From: Okeania sp. SIO3I5
Lineage (GTDB): Bacteria > Cyanobacteriota > Cyanobacteriia > Cyanobacteriales > Microcoleaceae
Assembly: GCF_010672085.1 (NCBI RefSeq)
Contig: NZ_JAAHHT010000019.1
Coordinates: 53,840-117,839, forward strand
Length of the DNA: 64,000 nucleotides
Direction: 5' to 3'
Positions 26,730 through 36,541 of the stretch are shown piece by piece (positions within the stretch are counted from its first letter, which is position 1; every line of letters starts with the position of its first letter). The position numbers and the translations under genes were made by a program. Under the pieces are notes generated by a model. That model searched no databases. It saw only the letters and a list, made by a program, of their open reading frames with translations, and was not told the DNA's origin.

Positions 26730-28754
26730 TTAAGCGTCTATAAATCCAGCAATTTTTGTACTAATTGCCATTACCCAGACCTCAACGGTTGTATTAGGAT
26801 ACATCGAGTTTGCTCTAATTTTCCATATATCACCATCTTTTTCGGTATAAACGGAAAGCTGACTGACTTGTTTTTTTCCGGTACTTGATTGAAAATCAAA
26901 ACCAGCAATTACACAAATCCAATCTAATGTTTGATAATCAGTTTGTTTCTCAGTATTACCGCTTGATATTGTATACTTTTTCACTTGAATGAGTTTGTTG
27001 CTTACCGTTAAATCTCCAGTTACATTGAGGTTTGCTGGTTCCGGTGAAGTGAATTCTATCGGTGGATGGATAGTGCCTCTTACCCGCAAATCCCCACTTA
27101 CATAGAGGTTTACTGGTTCCGGTGAAGTTGAAATAAAATTCCCAATACTCACACTACTACTACTATTATCTACTACTAAGCGATCGCCTCCTACTGTTAA
27201 ATCTCCACTGCTTACATTTAGCTCAGTTGATGTGCCAATATTCACACCACTACCATCTACTACTAAGCGATTTTCATGCACTTTGAAAACTTCTATTGAA
27301 GTTGCATTTCCAATACTTACACCTGTGCTGTTTACTATTAAGCGATCGCCTCCTACTGTTAAATCTCCACTGCTTACATTTAGCTCAGTTGATGTGCCAA
27401 TACTTACACCTGTGCTGTTTACTATTAAGCGATCGCCTCCTACTGTTAAATCTCCACTGCTTACATTTAGCTCAGTTGATGTGCCAATATTCACACCACT
27501 ATCATCTACTACTAAGCGATTTTCATGCACTTTGAAAACTTCTGTTGAACTTACATTCCCAATACTCACACCTGTGCTGTTTACTACTAACCGATCGCTT
27601 CCTACTGTTAAATCTCCACTTGTGACATTTAGCTCACTTGCATTCCCAATACTCACACCTGTGCTGTTTACTACTAACCGATCGCTTCCTACTGTTAAAT
27701 CTCCACTTGTGACATTTAGCTCACTTGCATTCCCAATACTCACACCTGTGCTGTTTACTACTAACCGATCGCTTCCTACTGTTAAATCTCCACTTGTGAC
27801 ATTTAGCTCACTTGCATTCCCAATACTCACACCTGTGCTGTTTACTACTAAGCGATCACTCCCTACTGTTAAATCTCCACTTGTAACATTTAGCTCACTT
27901 GCACTCCCAATACTCACACCTGTGCTGTTTACTACTAACCGATCGCTTCCTACTGTTAAATCTCCACTTGTGACATTTAGCTCACTTGCACTCCCAATAC
28001 TCACACCTGTGCTGTTTACTACTAAGCGATTTTCATGCACTTTGAAAACTTCTGTTGAAGTTGCATTCCCAATACTCACACCTGTGCTGTTTACTACTAA
28101 GCGATCGCTTCCTACTGTTAAATCTCCACTTGTGACATTTAGCTCACTTGCATTCCCAATACTCACACCTGTGCTGTTTACTACTAACCGATCGCTCCCT
28201 ACCGTCAACTCTTCAGTTACCTCTAGTGCTGTGATTGTTGTTGAAGTCCCTATATTCACACCACTATCACTTACTACTAAGCGATCGCTCCCTACCGTCA
28301 ACTCTTCAGTTACCTCTAGTGCTGTGATTGTTGTTGATGTCCCTATATTCACACCACTGTCATTTACTACTAAGCGGTCACTATGTACCTCTAGCGGTGT
28401 TGCACTCCCAATACTCACAACTGTGCTGTTTACTACTAAGCGATCTTCATGCACTTTGAAAACTTCTGTTGTAGTTGCATTCCCAATACTCACACCTGTG
28501 CTGTTTACTACTAAGCGGTCGCCTCCTACCGTCAAATCTCCACTTACATTTAGGTTTGAAGTTGATGTGCCTATATTGACACTATCGTTTTTTACTACTA
28601 AATCACCTTGTACCTGTAAACTACCACTTACTATTTCTGTACTCGTCTCTGCAAGATTCAGACCAGAATCAATGAAATCTGCAAAATCTTGTCCAGAAGG
28701 GATTGCACCCTGTTTAAATTTTTCTTTTAAGTTGTCTCTATTTTGTGCACTCAT
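26730..28754 (-). CDS. eCIS tail-fibre-like repeat protein
   Basis: This 674-aa protein starts with a short conserved N-terminal segment (RDNLKEKFKQGAIPSGQDFA, DFIDSGLNLAE) seen at the start of tail-fibre-like proteins in eCIS loci. Residues ~45-575 are tandem beta-rich units; the commonest is 29 aa (87 bp), reading SDRLVVNSTGVSIGNASELN then VTSGDLTVG. These look like a trimeric beta-helix shaft. The last ~95 residues (from KYTISSGNTEKQ) are repeat-free and end KIAGFIDA; they may form the receptor-binding or surface-binding head. It follows the Afp11-like gene by 15 bp, the usual afp13 neighbourhood. The unit number can probably change quickly. Confidence 0.8.
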   Translation of the reverse strand: MSAQNRDNLKEKFKQGAIPSGQDFADFIDSGLNLAETSTEIVSGSLQVQGDLVVKNDSVNIGTSTSNLNVSGDLTVGGDRLVVNSTGVSIGNATTTEVFKVHEDRLVVNSTVVSIGSATPLEVHSDRLVVNDSGVNIGTSTTITALEVTEELTVGSDRLVVSDSGVNIGTSTTITALEVTEELTVGSDRLVVNSTGVSIGNASELNVTSGDLTVGSDRLVVNSTGVSIGNATSTEVFKVHENRLVVNSTGVSIGSASELNVTSGDLTVGSDRLVVNSTGVSIGSASELNVTSGDLTVGSDRLVVNSTGVSIGNASELNVTSGDLTVGSDRLVVNSTGVSIGNASELNVTSGDLTVGSDRLVVNSTGVSIGNASELNVTSGDLTVGSDRLVVNSTGVSIGNVSSTEVFKVHENRLVVDDSGVNIGTSTELNVSSGDLTVGGDRLIVNSTGVSIGTSTELNVSSGDLTVGGDRLIVNSTGVSIGNATSIEVFKVHENRLVVDGSGVNIGTSTELNVSSGDLTVGGDRLVVDNSSSSVSIGNFISTSPEPVNLYVSGDLRVRGTIHPPIEFTSPEPANLNVTGDLTVSNKLIQVKKYTISSGNTEKQTDYQTLDWICVIAGFDFQSSTGKKQVSQLSVYTEKDGDIWKIRANSMYPNTTVEVWVMAISTKIAGFIDA
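27185..28530 (-). repeat. 87-bp repeat array in the fibre gene
   Basis: CGATCGCTTCCTACTGTT recurs at ~27592, 27679 and 27766 (period 87). Longer composite units that include FKVHENRLVV or TITALEVTEEL are interspersed, so at least three unit types alternate. The opposite strand stays open for 513 codons because of the repeats; that ORF is a shadow. Confidence 0.85.
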
Positions 28755-28769
28755 AATTTTTAATCCTCA

Positions 28770-31700
28770 TTAATTAATTTTAAAGTTATCACCAATCGCC
28801 ATGTAACCAATACCGTAAGTATCTGGTTCAGCAACTGCTTGTATTTCATGATTCTCAGCAGAAATCAAGATCCAATCCGGTTGCATCTCAATTTTATCTT
28901 TAAATTCAAAATAGTCAACATAATGTACATATTCTCTTTGAGCAATAAAGTTAATAACTAAAGATTCTTCAATATAACGACCCAAAGGAATATCCACTGT
29001 CTGATCATAAGCCCACGGAGCAAAAAATTGTTTAAGCTCTTCATTAAGTTTATTGATATATTCACCTTCTTGATTAGATTCACCAGAAAACACAACTCTC
29101 ATTTTACATGTCATAGGTATATACTCAGGATTTTTTACCTCCATTGTTACAAATGCTGAAGTCTGTTTTGTGAGGAAATCTGTTATTTGCTTAAGCAAAT
29201 ACAAAGGTGCTTTCGGTTCTTCTGGCAAAGGTGTCGTATTAGAAATATCAGGTATAACAACCACTGTCACGTTGGCAGCAGCAGGGTTTTTATTCTCAGT
29301 TGCAGTAATACATTTTACCTTATATATTTCCGAAAATTCTTCTAATACCAGACGTTCGTAATCCCAAGCTGTTATTGCCCTATGTTTATGGCGTAGTCTT
29401 TCACTAACCCGTGTGATAAACTTCTCATCATCTTCTTCTGGTTTACCACCAAATGATGTAGCAGGTTGTTTCACTATTTTAATAGCTGCTTCAGGAATAA
29501 CAAATCCTTGAATAGAATTAGCTGGTAAAGGTTTCGCAAAATGATCGGCAGCATTTCCCTGATTTAAGAAAGTAGCACTAACTGCTTGAGTTTTGATATC
29601 CAGAGTTTCAGGAATAGCCAAAGCATCTTTCTCTACACTAGCTCGTAACCAATATAAATCATTGGGTAATATATGCTGATCCGGATCTAATTTTAGCACT
29701 CCCAACTGGATAATCCCCGTATTTAATAACCCGCTTGTACTATCATACACTATCTCTTTATCTTCAAATTTTTTCCAAGAATTACCATCTAAATAATGCC
29801 AGTAAATCTGGGGTATTTCTAATTCTTTATTACCACTTCCTGGTATCATTTGAAAGAGAATAGAGATACTTTTAGGAGGCTTTAGGTTGCGAAGACCAAT
29901 GTATAACCTACCTTCATTTTCGTATTGAGGTAGGAGGTATTTTTTATCTTCTTGATTTTCTGGGTTATATTGATCTGCATAACCAAATGAATTTTGGATA
30001 TCCACATAATACCCAAAAGGATGAATTTGGAATACTTTGTCAGACTCTTGTTGTGTTGGAGAAGAAGGCAAGTTAATTTCGACTGAACTGGTATAGTCGA
30101 GGGAGATAGTTTTTACTTCCGGGGTGTAAGGAGGATATACAATTGTTGTATTCTCTGGAGTTGTTGCATCCTCTGTTATTGTACCTTCTAGAGCTATTGT
30201 ATCTCCTGGAGTTATTGTACCTTCTAGAGTTATTGTATCTCCTGGAGTTATTGTACCTTCTAGAGTTAGTGTACCTTCTAGAGCTATTGTATCTTCTAGA
30301 GTTATTGTATCTCCTGGAGTTATTGTACCTTCTAGAGTTATTGTATCTTCTGGAGTTGGTGTAGAGTTAGACAAAGCAATCTGATTTAATACTATAGGAT
30401 ATAAATCATGTCCAAAATCTGGTTTTTCTAATTCTAATTTAAAGTACCTGCTGTATTCAAAAGGATCTTCTGCATCAATTTCTGAGGTAGAAGTTTCTGG
30501 AGCATAGGAATCGACATCATCAAATTGGTAGTTAAGCTCAGTGCTATCACTTAATTTATTACCATTTCCATCTCCATTTTCTGCACTTGTTTGTTGTGCT
30601 GTATTTTCTGTATTTGCTTGTTGTTCTAAAGTTACTTCTTCTTCTTCATTAAAAAGACATTTAGGATCTTCAATATCCACCCAATTTTTATTATTGAGAA
30701 GCTTTAAACTAGCTTTAAAGCTTGTATTAGTAATCGGGTCTATTTCCAGAGTTTCATAATAAGCTCTATAATGTTCACTAAAATCATCAGGAAGTCCTAT
30801 CCATTCCATTCTTAACGTCAGAGTCTCTAATTTTTTCTGGCTTACTTCTTGATTAGTGAAGTAAAAACCTGAACCTACTTTCGGAGTATTACCAAACAGT
30901 TCAAAAGCTGCTTTACTATCAAGAACTGAGTTATCATTTCGTAATTTTATATCCTGGATATTTTCAGCTTTGACCTGTATATGAGCCTTTGTTAATTCTA
31001 TAGACTTAAACTGTTCATAATATATTTCATATTGAGTAGTTTCTACTTCTGATAATTCTGTTTGAGTAGCTTCTGCTTGTGATAATTCTTCTTCAGTAGT
31101 AGTTGTTTGTTCTGGTACTTCTATTTCATTTTCTTTCAACAAAATTTTGATAATTGGATAGGGAGCTTCAATGACAAAATCTGACTCCTCATTTAATTCC
31201 TCTAAATTGAGTGGCAAGATAGGAGGTAAAGTAGAATCAACGATTAATTTAAACTGTAAATTGTTACTATTTTCTGGATCTATTCCCCAGCTAAAAAATT
31301 GAGGTTGTATCCATTCTGCTCCACTACTCAAGTAAATATCAAAAGGTTCAACCTTCCTATTATTTTGTAGTTCTTCAATAGCACTTTGATCCAAAGTTCC
31401 TGGTTTTGCTTCAAAAGTCAGAATAATAGTCCGTTTTCCTTCTGGCAAAAATAATACCGGAGAACTAACAGCAAAACCAAGAATTATTGGCGTATTATTA
31501 TTAATATCACTTCCTAAAGTTAGAAAACTTTTTTCTAGTTGTAATTCACTTTCCTCTCCCTCATTTGCATCCACTACAGAATTTGTATAAATATTTTCAA
31601 CTTTATTTGATTGGTTTTTCTCAACAAATAAAGTTTTAATACTAGCTACTTGAGCTTGATTAACATTTATATCCCTATCAGTCTGATAATGAAGGTCAAT

Positions 31701-32243
31701 ATCTTGACTATCTACACCCGCATTTAGCAATGTTCCCTTTTCAATCAGATGTTCTTCTACTCCTGGAACCAGCTCAAAAATCACATTTACTCGATCGGCT
31801 ACTTCTGTTTTATTAGTTAACTGCAATACATCTTTATAATAAAAATCAAGATATCTTTCAGTCAAGTCTTTAAACTGTTGCTGAGGATGTTCTAATAATT
31901 TTAAAAAAGTGAATAATAAAGCCAGATGAGCCTGAGATAATTCCCTTAATTTCTCCTGGTCATCCTGGAATTCTTCAGGATTCTCAATGTAATCCACCAT
32001 TTCCTGAACATATTGATCATTTTTTTCTTTGCTATCTTTGCTAGGAAAAAAATTAGACCAATCACCATTTTTACTATTAGAAATATCATAATAGTTGACA
32101 TTCTTAGCATACTCTTGTACAAACTCAAGTAAATCTGACAGAGTACGCTCGTCCACCGCCACATAATCTGGTTTGAGTTCTTTCAGGAGGCGATCGCCCT
32201 GACTCACCCCATCCCGAAAATTTTCTTGTTGATTTTCACTCAT
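28770..32243 (-). CDS. eCIS baseplate J-like protein (Afp11-like)
   Basis: The 1157-aa protein is a large baseplate-wedge component. The first ~160 residues (DYVAVDERTLSDLLEFVQEYAKNVNYYD and a following LALLFTFLKLLEHPQQQFKDLTERYLDFYY segment) match the start of Afp11-type proteins. The C-terminal third contains PEEDDEKFITRVSERLRHKH, RAITAWDYERLVLEEF and GRYIEESLVINFI, typical of baseplate J/gp47-like eCIS proteins. Residues ~628-695 are a low-complexity hexapeptide stretch (TITLEG, TITPGD) encoded by 18-bp repeats. It would contact the sheath initiator and tube hub. The stop is 15 bp before the fibre gene. Similar large proteins are encoded in the same place in Afp/PVC loci. Confidence 0.85.
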   Translation of the reverse strand: MSENQQENFRDGVSQGDRLLKELKPDYVAVDERTLSDLLEFVQEYAKNVNYYDISNSKNGDWSNFFPSKDSKEKNDQYVQEMVDYIENPEEFQDDQEKLRELSQAHLALLFTFLKLLEHPQQQFKDLTERYLDFYYKDVLQLTNKTEVADRVNVIFELVPGVEEHLIEKGTLLNAGVDSQDIDLHYQTDRDINVNQAQVASIKTLFVEKNQSNKVENIYTNSVVDANEGEESELQLEKSFLTLGSDINNNTPIILGFAVSSPVLFLPEGKRTIILTFEAKPGTLDQSAIEELQNNRKVEPFDIYLSSGAEWIQPQFFSWGIDPENSNNLQFKLIVDSTLPPILPLNLEELNEESDFVIEAPYPIIKILLKENEIEVPEQTTTTEEELSQAEATQTELSEVETTQYEIYYEQFKSIELTKAHIQVKAENIQDIKLRNDNSVLDSKAAFELFGNTPKVGSGFYFTNQEVSQKKLETLTLRMEWIGLPDDFSEHYRAYYETLEIDPITNTSFKASLKLLNNKNWVDIEDPKCLFNEEEEVTLEQQANTENTAQQTSAENGDGNGNKLSDSTELNYQFDDVDSYAPETSTSEIDAEDPFEYSRYFKLELEKPDFGHDLYPIVLNQIALSNSTPTPEDTITLEGTITPGDTITLEDTIALEGTLTLEGTITPGDTITLEGTITPGDTIALEGTITEDATTPENTTIVYPPYTPEVKTISLDYTSSVEINLPSSPTQQESDKVFQIHPFGYYVDIQNSFGYADQYNPENQEDKKYLLPQYENEGRLYIGLRNLKPPKSISILFQMIPGSGNKELEIPQIYWHYLDGNSWKKFEDKEIVYDSTSGLLNTGIIQLGVLKLDPDQHILPNDLYWLRASVEKDALAIPETLDIKTQAVSATFLNQGNAADHFAKPLPANSIQGFVIPEAAIKIVKQPATSFGGKPEEDDEKFITRVSERLRHKHRAITAWDYERLVLEEFSEIYKVKCITATENKNPAAANVTVVVIPDISNTTPLPEEPKAPLYLLKQITDFLTKQTSAFVTMEVKNPEYIPMTCKMRVVFSGESNQEGEYINKLNEELKQFFAPWAYDQTVDIPLGRYIEESLVINFIAQREYVHYVDYFEFKDKIEMQPDWILISAENHEIQAVAEPDTYGIGYMAIGDNFKIN
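30143..30364 (-). repeat. 18-bp tandem repeats inside the baseplate J-like gene
   Basis: About twelve units of the type GTTATTGTACCTTCTAGA or GTTATTGTATCTCCTGGA are read on the plus strand. They code for (T/A)I(T/A)LEG and TITPGD hexapeptides, and are probably a surface loop of variable length. Confidence 0.85.
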
Positions 32244-32464
32244 CAGCTAATACCTATTTAAACCTAATTAATGTTCCTCAATCATCAGCCATTTTTTCGC
32301 TCTTAACTATTGTTTGTTTATGACTAATTTTAAACCATAACAGCCTTACTAAACTCCATATAAAATATGAATAATAATTGCGTATCTATAAAGTTTATTT
32401 TCAAGCTTCTCTCAAACAAGTCTATAAATTTTAATATAAATTTAATGAACAAAAATCAATTTGA

Positions 32465-32899
32465 TTAACTTCCTTGCCATTTTGTATTAGTTGTGGAAAA
32501 ATTCCCCATTCCTGAATATTCAGATGTAGGATCTGGTGTAGGAGGTGCAGGACCTTTAGGAGGTTCCTTGGCAGGATTTTGAACTTCAAATTTAGCTTTA
32601 AATATACTTCCTTGAAGTAGGACTTTTTTTCCACCACTGTTAGTTTTCCTAGCCTTTTGGTCTCCCCCTAAAGATGCTATTTTTAATGTACCAGTTCCAG
32701 GAATTACATACGGAGGAGAAATGTACATACATCCGGGAACGGATAGATCTTTTTCATCCCCATCAATACAGATTTTTTTTCCTTTTAATGTAGATTTACC
32801 GTTGGCTTTTAAATTACCAGGTTTAACTGTCACTATTGCTTTCCCAAAGGCGGGAATAAAATTGGCTTTGTCGCCATCTATAAGAATAAATCTAGACAT
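32465..32899 (-). CDS. PAAR-like spike-tip protein of the eCIS (Afp10 position)
   Basis: The 144-aa protein has ILIDGDKANFIPAFGKAIVT, then KGKKICIDGDEKDLSVPGC, MYISPPYVIPGTGTLKIASL and KVLLQGSIFKAKFEVQNPA. The short beta-strands, Gly and Pro turns and repeated KKxxIDGD pattern resemble PAAR-like cone proteins that cap the VgrG spike. The last ~30 residues are a Pro/Ser/Thr-rich tail (PPKGPAPPTPDPTSEYSG). It lies between the cargo-like genes and the Afp11-like gene, where afp10 lies in related loci. The assignment is by position and pattern; classical PAAR motifs are not obvious. Confidence 0.6.
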   Translation of the reverse strand: MSRFILIDGDKANFIPAFGKAIVTVKPGNLKANGKSTLKGKKICIDGDEKDLSVPGCMYISPPYVIPGTGTLKIASLGGDQKARKTNSGGKKVLLQGSIFKAKFEVQNPAKEPPKGPAPPTPDPTSEYSGMGNFSTTNTKWQGS

Positions 32900-33056
32900 T
32901 GAATTTTGATTTTTTGATTTGATTAGGGATGATGGTTATTTGTCTACAATACAGACAATCCAATACTTACTTATTATTTACGATAATTGATTTTACTTTT
33001 CATTTTTGGAGATGTCTATTCTACAAGACGCGATCGCTTGTAATTTACTCTCCCCT

Positions 33057-35054
33057 CTAGGCATTCCTATTTTTCCACTCCGTGGATATCTGTTTTCCGA
33101 CTGCTTTTATAAGCTTATTCAAAACCTCTTGAATCTTTTTATTGATTTCATCATTTAGAATGTCAATCGAATTTTTTTCTTCCTCATTCACAGCCATCCA
33201 CTTTGCTCCTCTCTGCAACGTTTCTTGATCCCATATGCTTTGGTCAACAGCTTTGATTGCCGCAATAAATCTCTCATTAAATTGAGCTATGTTTGGTTCT
33301 GTTTGAGCGTTTAATGTTTCGGCCAACAAGTTTACTACCTCATTTAAGCGTCCTCCATGTGATGTTGGCATTGGTTCTTTTAAAGATTCAAATTGGTTTT
33401 TTATGCCATAATTTTTTCTCAAGCTCTTCGCTAGTGACGCACCTTCCTTGATCTGCTTTTGACCAGAAGATGCAAATTCTTCATATTGATTCCATGCTGC
33501 ACCTGGATCTGGTCCCTCAGTTTCACCTCTATAATAAGTTGTTGGTTCAATGGCATATGTTTGTTTTCCCAGTTCTGTTGAAACATACTGCACCACTTGT
33601 CCTTCTGCACGATATATTGCTTTGCAGATTCTGTCAATAAATTGGTCTTGGCTATTTGGGATTAACTGGTAGTTAAATGTGAGCATTGCCCCCCCTGGAG
33701 CATTTTCTTCGCTCTCTTCCAGTTTTGTGTTCACATCACTATTTTGGTTAGGATCTAAAAATTGCATATCATCATCGCCCACCCGTCGCCAAGTCCGCCC
33801 CTGCGATCGTCGCTGTAAGTCTGCATAGAGATTGACTGCTCCAGTATCTACCGCAGCTTGTTTACGCAGTTCAGCAAATGGAACCTCTCCTCGTATACTT
33901 TCCTGTAAGTTTTCACGCCCATCCTGCCATAGGACTCTTACAACATTTATAGATGGGCTTTGTTTTTTCATGTTGCGTGCAATAGCTGTCAAATTTTTCT
34001 GCTTTTGATCTATTTCATCTGGCTTTTGGAAGCTATCGTTAATTGCAACAGACAAACCTACTGATGCGTTAAATTGTTGAGTCTCTTGTTTATATCGGTT
34101 TGCTAGTTGATTTCCGTTTCCAGCTATTACCATAGTTTCATACATAACTCCCCTATTTATTATTGGTTCATCACGTTGCAAATTAAACTCTCCGTTTTCA
34201 ACATATATTTGCCTCGTTTTTCCAGCACTAATACGATATTGTTGCCTTTTATATGCTCTTTGTATTACATTATTATCAGATGTGTTTGTCTGTGTTTCGA
34301 TAGCATGATTGTCTCTTTGTGTTCTTTCCCATCCAACACTTTGCTGCACCACATTAGTCAATTTATGGGCTACCAACTCTTGTCCTCCCTGACTTTCTAG
34401 CTGATGTGTTTGTATTTTTTCTCCCATCACATCCGCTTCTCTCTCCAACCCCGCATCATCATTAATCTGTACCCCCTTCATCTGCATCGTTGGTTTCACC
34501 TTTCCCTGCATCTGCTGAACAACGTGCCATGTTTCATGGGGTAAATGTTTCTCCTGTCCTGGAGCTACATGAATATCCGTCCCTTGGGTGTAAGCTAACG
34601 CCTGTAACTGAGAAGGTTTAGGGGAATTATAATGAACTTTAACATTATCAAGAGAATACCCTGATAAATTTTCTACCCCTGCTTTGAGACGATCTGGCAA
34701 CCCAGTTTTATTTCGAGGAACTTGTGCTGTGGCAAAACCAGAGCGAGGAGGTGCTTTAAGCTGGTGTACAGGTGCAATATGATCTTCCCCTTGCTGAGGT
34801 CTCAATACTTGTAACTGCTTACCATTTATATAGTTTGGTGGTACTGAAGAATTTGACTCAGAAAAATTTCTCATTACATTCGCTATCATTTCCCCAGTCT
34901 TAGGTTTGCGGTATTCTGATAAGTCAGTTTTTGCTGAGGTAGCTGTAACATTCTGAACAACCGGAGGAAATTTACTTTCCTGAAAAATGCTCTTTTTATG
35001 GCCAATATTTGCTACTTGCCTAGATGTAATTTTTTGCCTACCGAGATTTCCCAT
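33057..35054 (-). CDS. DUF4157-domain eCIS cargo candidate
   Basis: The 665-aa protein has three parts. Residues 1-~108 are nearly the same as in the next protein upstream (448 aa), including GEMIANVM and NGKQLQV. Residues ~118-200 are a DUF4157 domain: GLPDRLKAGVENLSGYSLDN and the HExxH-type motif LPHETWHVVQQMQGKV, then INDDAGLEREADVMG. DUF4157 is a hallmark of eCIS-associated effectors. The remaining ~450 residues, from IQRAYKRQQY, are unlike any toxin I recognise. The gene is inside the eCIS locus, 83 bp from the other cargo gene. Loading of cargo through the N-terminus is inferred from effectors of Photorhabdus-type systems; nothing here proves toxicity. Confidence 0.82.
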   Translation of the reverse strand: MGNLGRQKITSRQVANIGHKKSIFQESKFPPVVQNVTATSAKTDLSEYRKPKTGEMIANVMRNFSESNSSVPPNYINGKQLQVLRPQQGEDHIAPVHQLKAPPRSGFATAQVPRNKTGLPDRLKAGVENLSGYSLDNVKVHYNSPKPSQLQALAYTQGTDIHVAPGQEKHLPHETWHVVQQMQGKVKPTMQMKGVQINDDAGLEREADVMGEKIQTHQLESQGGQELVAHKLTNVVQQSVGWERTQRDNHAIETQTNTSDNNVIQRAYKRQQYRISAGKTRQIYVENGEFNLQRDEPIINRGVMYETMVIAGNGNQLANRYKQETQQFNASVGLSVAINDSFQKPDEIDQKQKNLTAIARNMKKQSPSINVVRVLWQDGRENLQESIRGEVPFAELRKQAAVDTGAVNLYADLQRRSQGRTWRRVGDDDMQFLDPNQNSDVNTKLEESEENAPGGAMLTFNYQLIPNSQDQFIDRICKAIYRAEGQVVQYVSTELGKQTYAIEPTTYYRGETEGPDPGAAWNQYEEFASSGQKQIKEGASLAKSLRKNYGIKNQFESLKEPMPTSHGGRLNEVVNLLAETLNAQTEPNIAQFNERFIAAIKAVDQSIWDQETLQRGAKWMAVNEEEKNSIDILNDEINKKIQEVLNKLIKAVGKQISTEWKNRNA

Positions 35055-35137
35055 AATTTTATGCCTATTTTCTATAATTTTTTTGATAGTATTATAATGT
35101 TTGAGCTTTAATATTAAGACCGCAAAGATCGCAATTT

Positions 35138-36484
35138 TTATTCATATTCACTATATTCTAATATGCGTTCTTTCAAACTCGGGTCGTTTTTTATTAACTT
35201 CTGTGCATATCGCCACTCACTTTCAGTTATCTTTCTCTTACCTCGATCCTCTTCAACATCTTTAATTATTCCCTTTGGATCTGGCTCCCATCCTCCTGTA
35301 TCATTCTGCCTACCTGAAGTAAGGTTAAAATGTACCCTAGCATCTAATCCTGATTCCATTGTTGTTGCAAAATCAATTCCCAGTTTGCTTGTCCGTCGCC
35401 AAAAGGCATTCTGTACCCATTTATTTACATCTTGCGCTAATGGATTATTTTCCTTGTTTAATTTAGTAAACTTGTTCAACGCGGTATCATAATCTGTTCC
35501 ATAACTTAATAATTTATGCACTAGCTTTTCTGTTAATTTTTTATTAAAATTCTCATCTATATTCTTTTCAAACCTTTTTTTAGATTTAATGAGATTTAGA
35601 CCTGTTGCTTTTCCTGGTAATAATTGGAAAAATCGTCTACCTTCAGGTGTAGAATCGCCTAAATCCCATAGACCTATTTTCTGACTATTCGCTACAAGAA
35701 ATTTCATCCATTTTTGTTCATTAGAGATATCTGCTCCATCTTCTTTCTTTGGGTACGTAATTTTTGATGCAGGCAAATAATCTTTCCATTTTTCAGGATT
35801 TTCTAGAGCTTGTCTAACACTATATACTCCCAGAATTGGAGATACACCTACAATATCTAAGCCTAGCGCTTGATTGTACTCATCTATTGTCATTTTCCTA
35901 CTTTCTATTCCAGGTATGCTATCCTCTTCAGCCTTATCTTTTATTCGTTTTATTGTTGTTCCTCTATATCCTGCAAGGCCATATAGTAAATCATTTTTAT
36001 GTTCCGGTTCTAAAATTCCCTGGCTCAAAGGATCGTCACCTTCTATTACTCTTTGTATTATTGGATTAGCAACTTTCCCTGTACTGTAGTTTTCAGATTT
36101 ACTGCTTTGCTGGGCCAAATAGGTCAACTCATTTGTTTTTGTTTGAACTACTCCTACAGTAGGAAAACCAAGCCGAGGAGGTGCTTTGAGCTGGCGTACA
36201 GGTGGAATATGACCTTCTCTTTGCTGAGGTCTCGGTACTTGTAACTGCTTACCACTTATATAGTTTGGTGGCGGTGAATAATTTGACTCAGAAAAATTTT
36301 TCATTACATTGGCTATCATTTCCCCTGTTTTAGGTTTGCGGTATTCTGATAAGTCCGTTGCTGCTGAGGTAGGTGTAACATTCTGAACAACTCGAGGAAA
36401 TTTACTTTCCTGAAAGATGCTCTTTTTCTGGCTAATATTCCCTACTTGCCTAGATGTAATTTTTTGCCCACCAAGATTTCCCAT
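35138..36484 (-). CDS. eCIS cargo candidate sharing its N-terminus with the DUF4157 protein
   Basis: The 448-aa protein begins MGNLGGQKITSRQV and follows the 665-aa neighbour almost residue for residue to ~residue 108 (ATDLSEYRKPKTGEMIANVM, ISGKQLQV, QLKAPPRLGF). After that the two differ completely. It lacks DUF4157 and goes directly through a short linker with NPIIQRVIEGDDPL to a ~290-aa C-terminal domain (SYGTDYDTALNKFTKLNKEN, LDARVHFNLTSGRQNDTGGW). I do not recognise that domain. An N-terminal constant part with variable C-termini is the layout of polymorphic toxins and of cargo sorted by a leader. No immunity gene is obvious next to it. Confidence 0.78.
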   Translation of the reverse strand: MGNLGGQKITSRQVGNISQKKSIFQESKFPRVVQNVTPTSAATDLSEYRKPKTGEMIANVMKNFSESNYSPPPNYISGKQLQVPRPQQREGHIPPVRQLKAPPRLGFPTVGVVQTKTNELTYLAQQSSKSENYSTGKVANPIIQRVIEGDDPLSQGILEPEHKNDLLYGLAGYRGTTIKRIKDKAEEDSIPGIESRKMTIDEYNQALGLDIVGVSPILGVYSVRQALENPEKWKDYLPASKITYPKKEDGADISNEQKWMKFLVANSQKIGLWDLGDSTPEGRRFFQLLPGKATGLNLIKSKKRFEKNIDENFNKKLTEKLVHKLLSYGTDYDTALNKFTKLNKENNPLAQDVNKWVQNAFWRRTSKLGIDFATTMESGLDARVHFNLTSGRQNDTGGWEPDPKGIIKDVEEDRGKRKITESEWRYAQKLIKNDPSLKERILEYSEYE

Positions 36485-36541
36485 AATTTTATCCCTCTTT
36501 TTTGTATTTTTGAAATATTTTGCTGTTAATAATAACTTAGT

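Noticed and set aside
27232-28773. 513-aa plus-strand ORF opposite the fibre gene
   Set aside because: It is open only because the 87-bp repeats contain no stop in that frame. It has no family traits and lies antisense to a recognised eCIS gene.
30143-30364. Leu-rich 73-aa plus-strand ORF
   Set aside because: It is made wholly of the 18-bp repeat of the baseplate gene read on the other strand.
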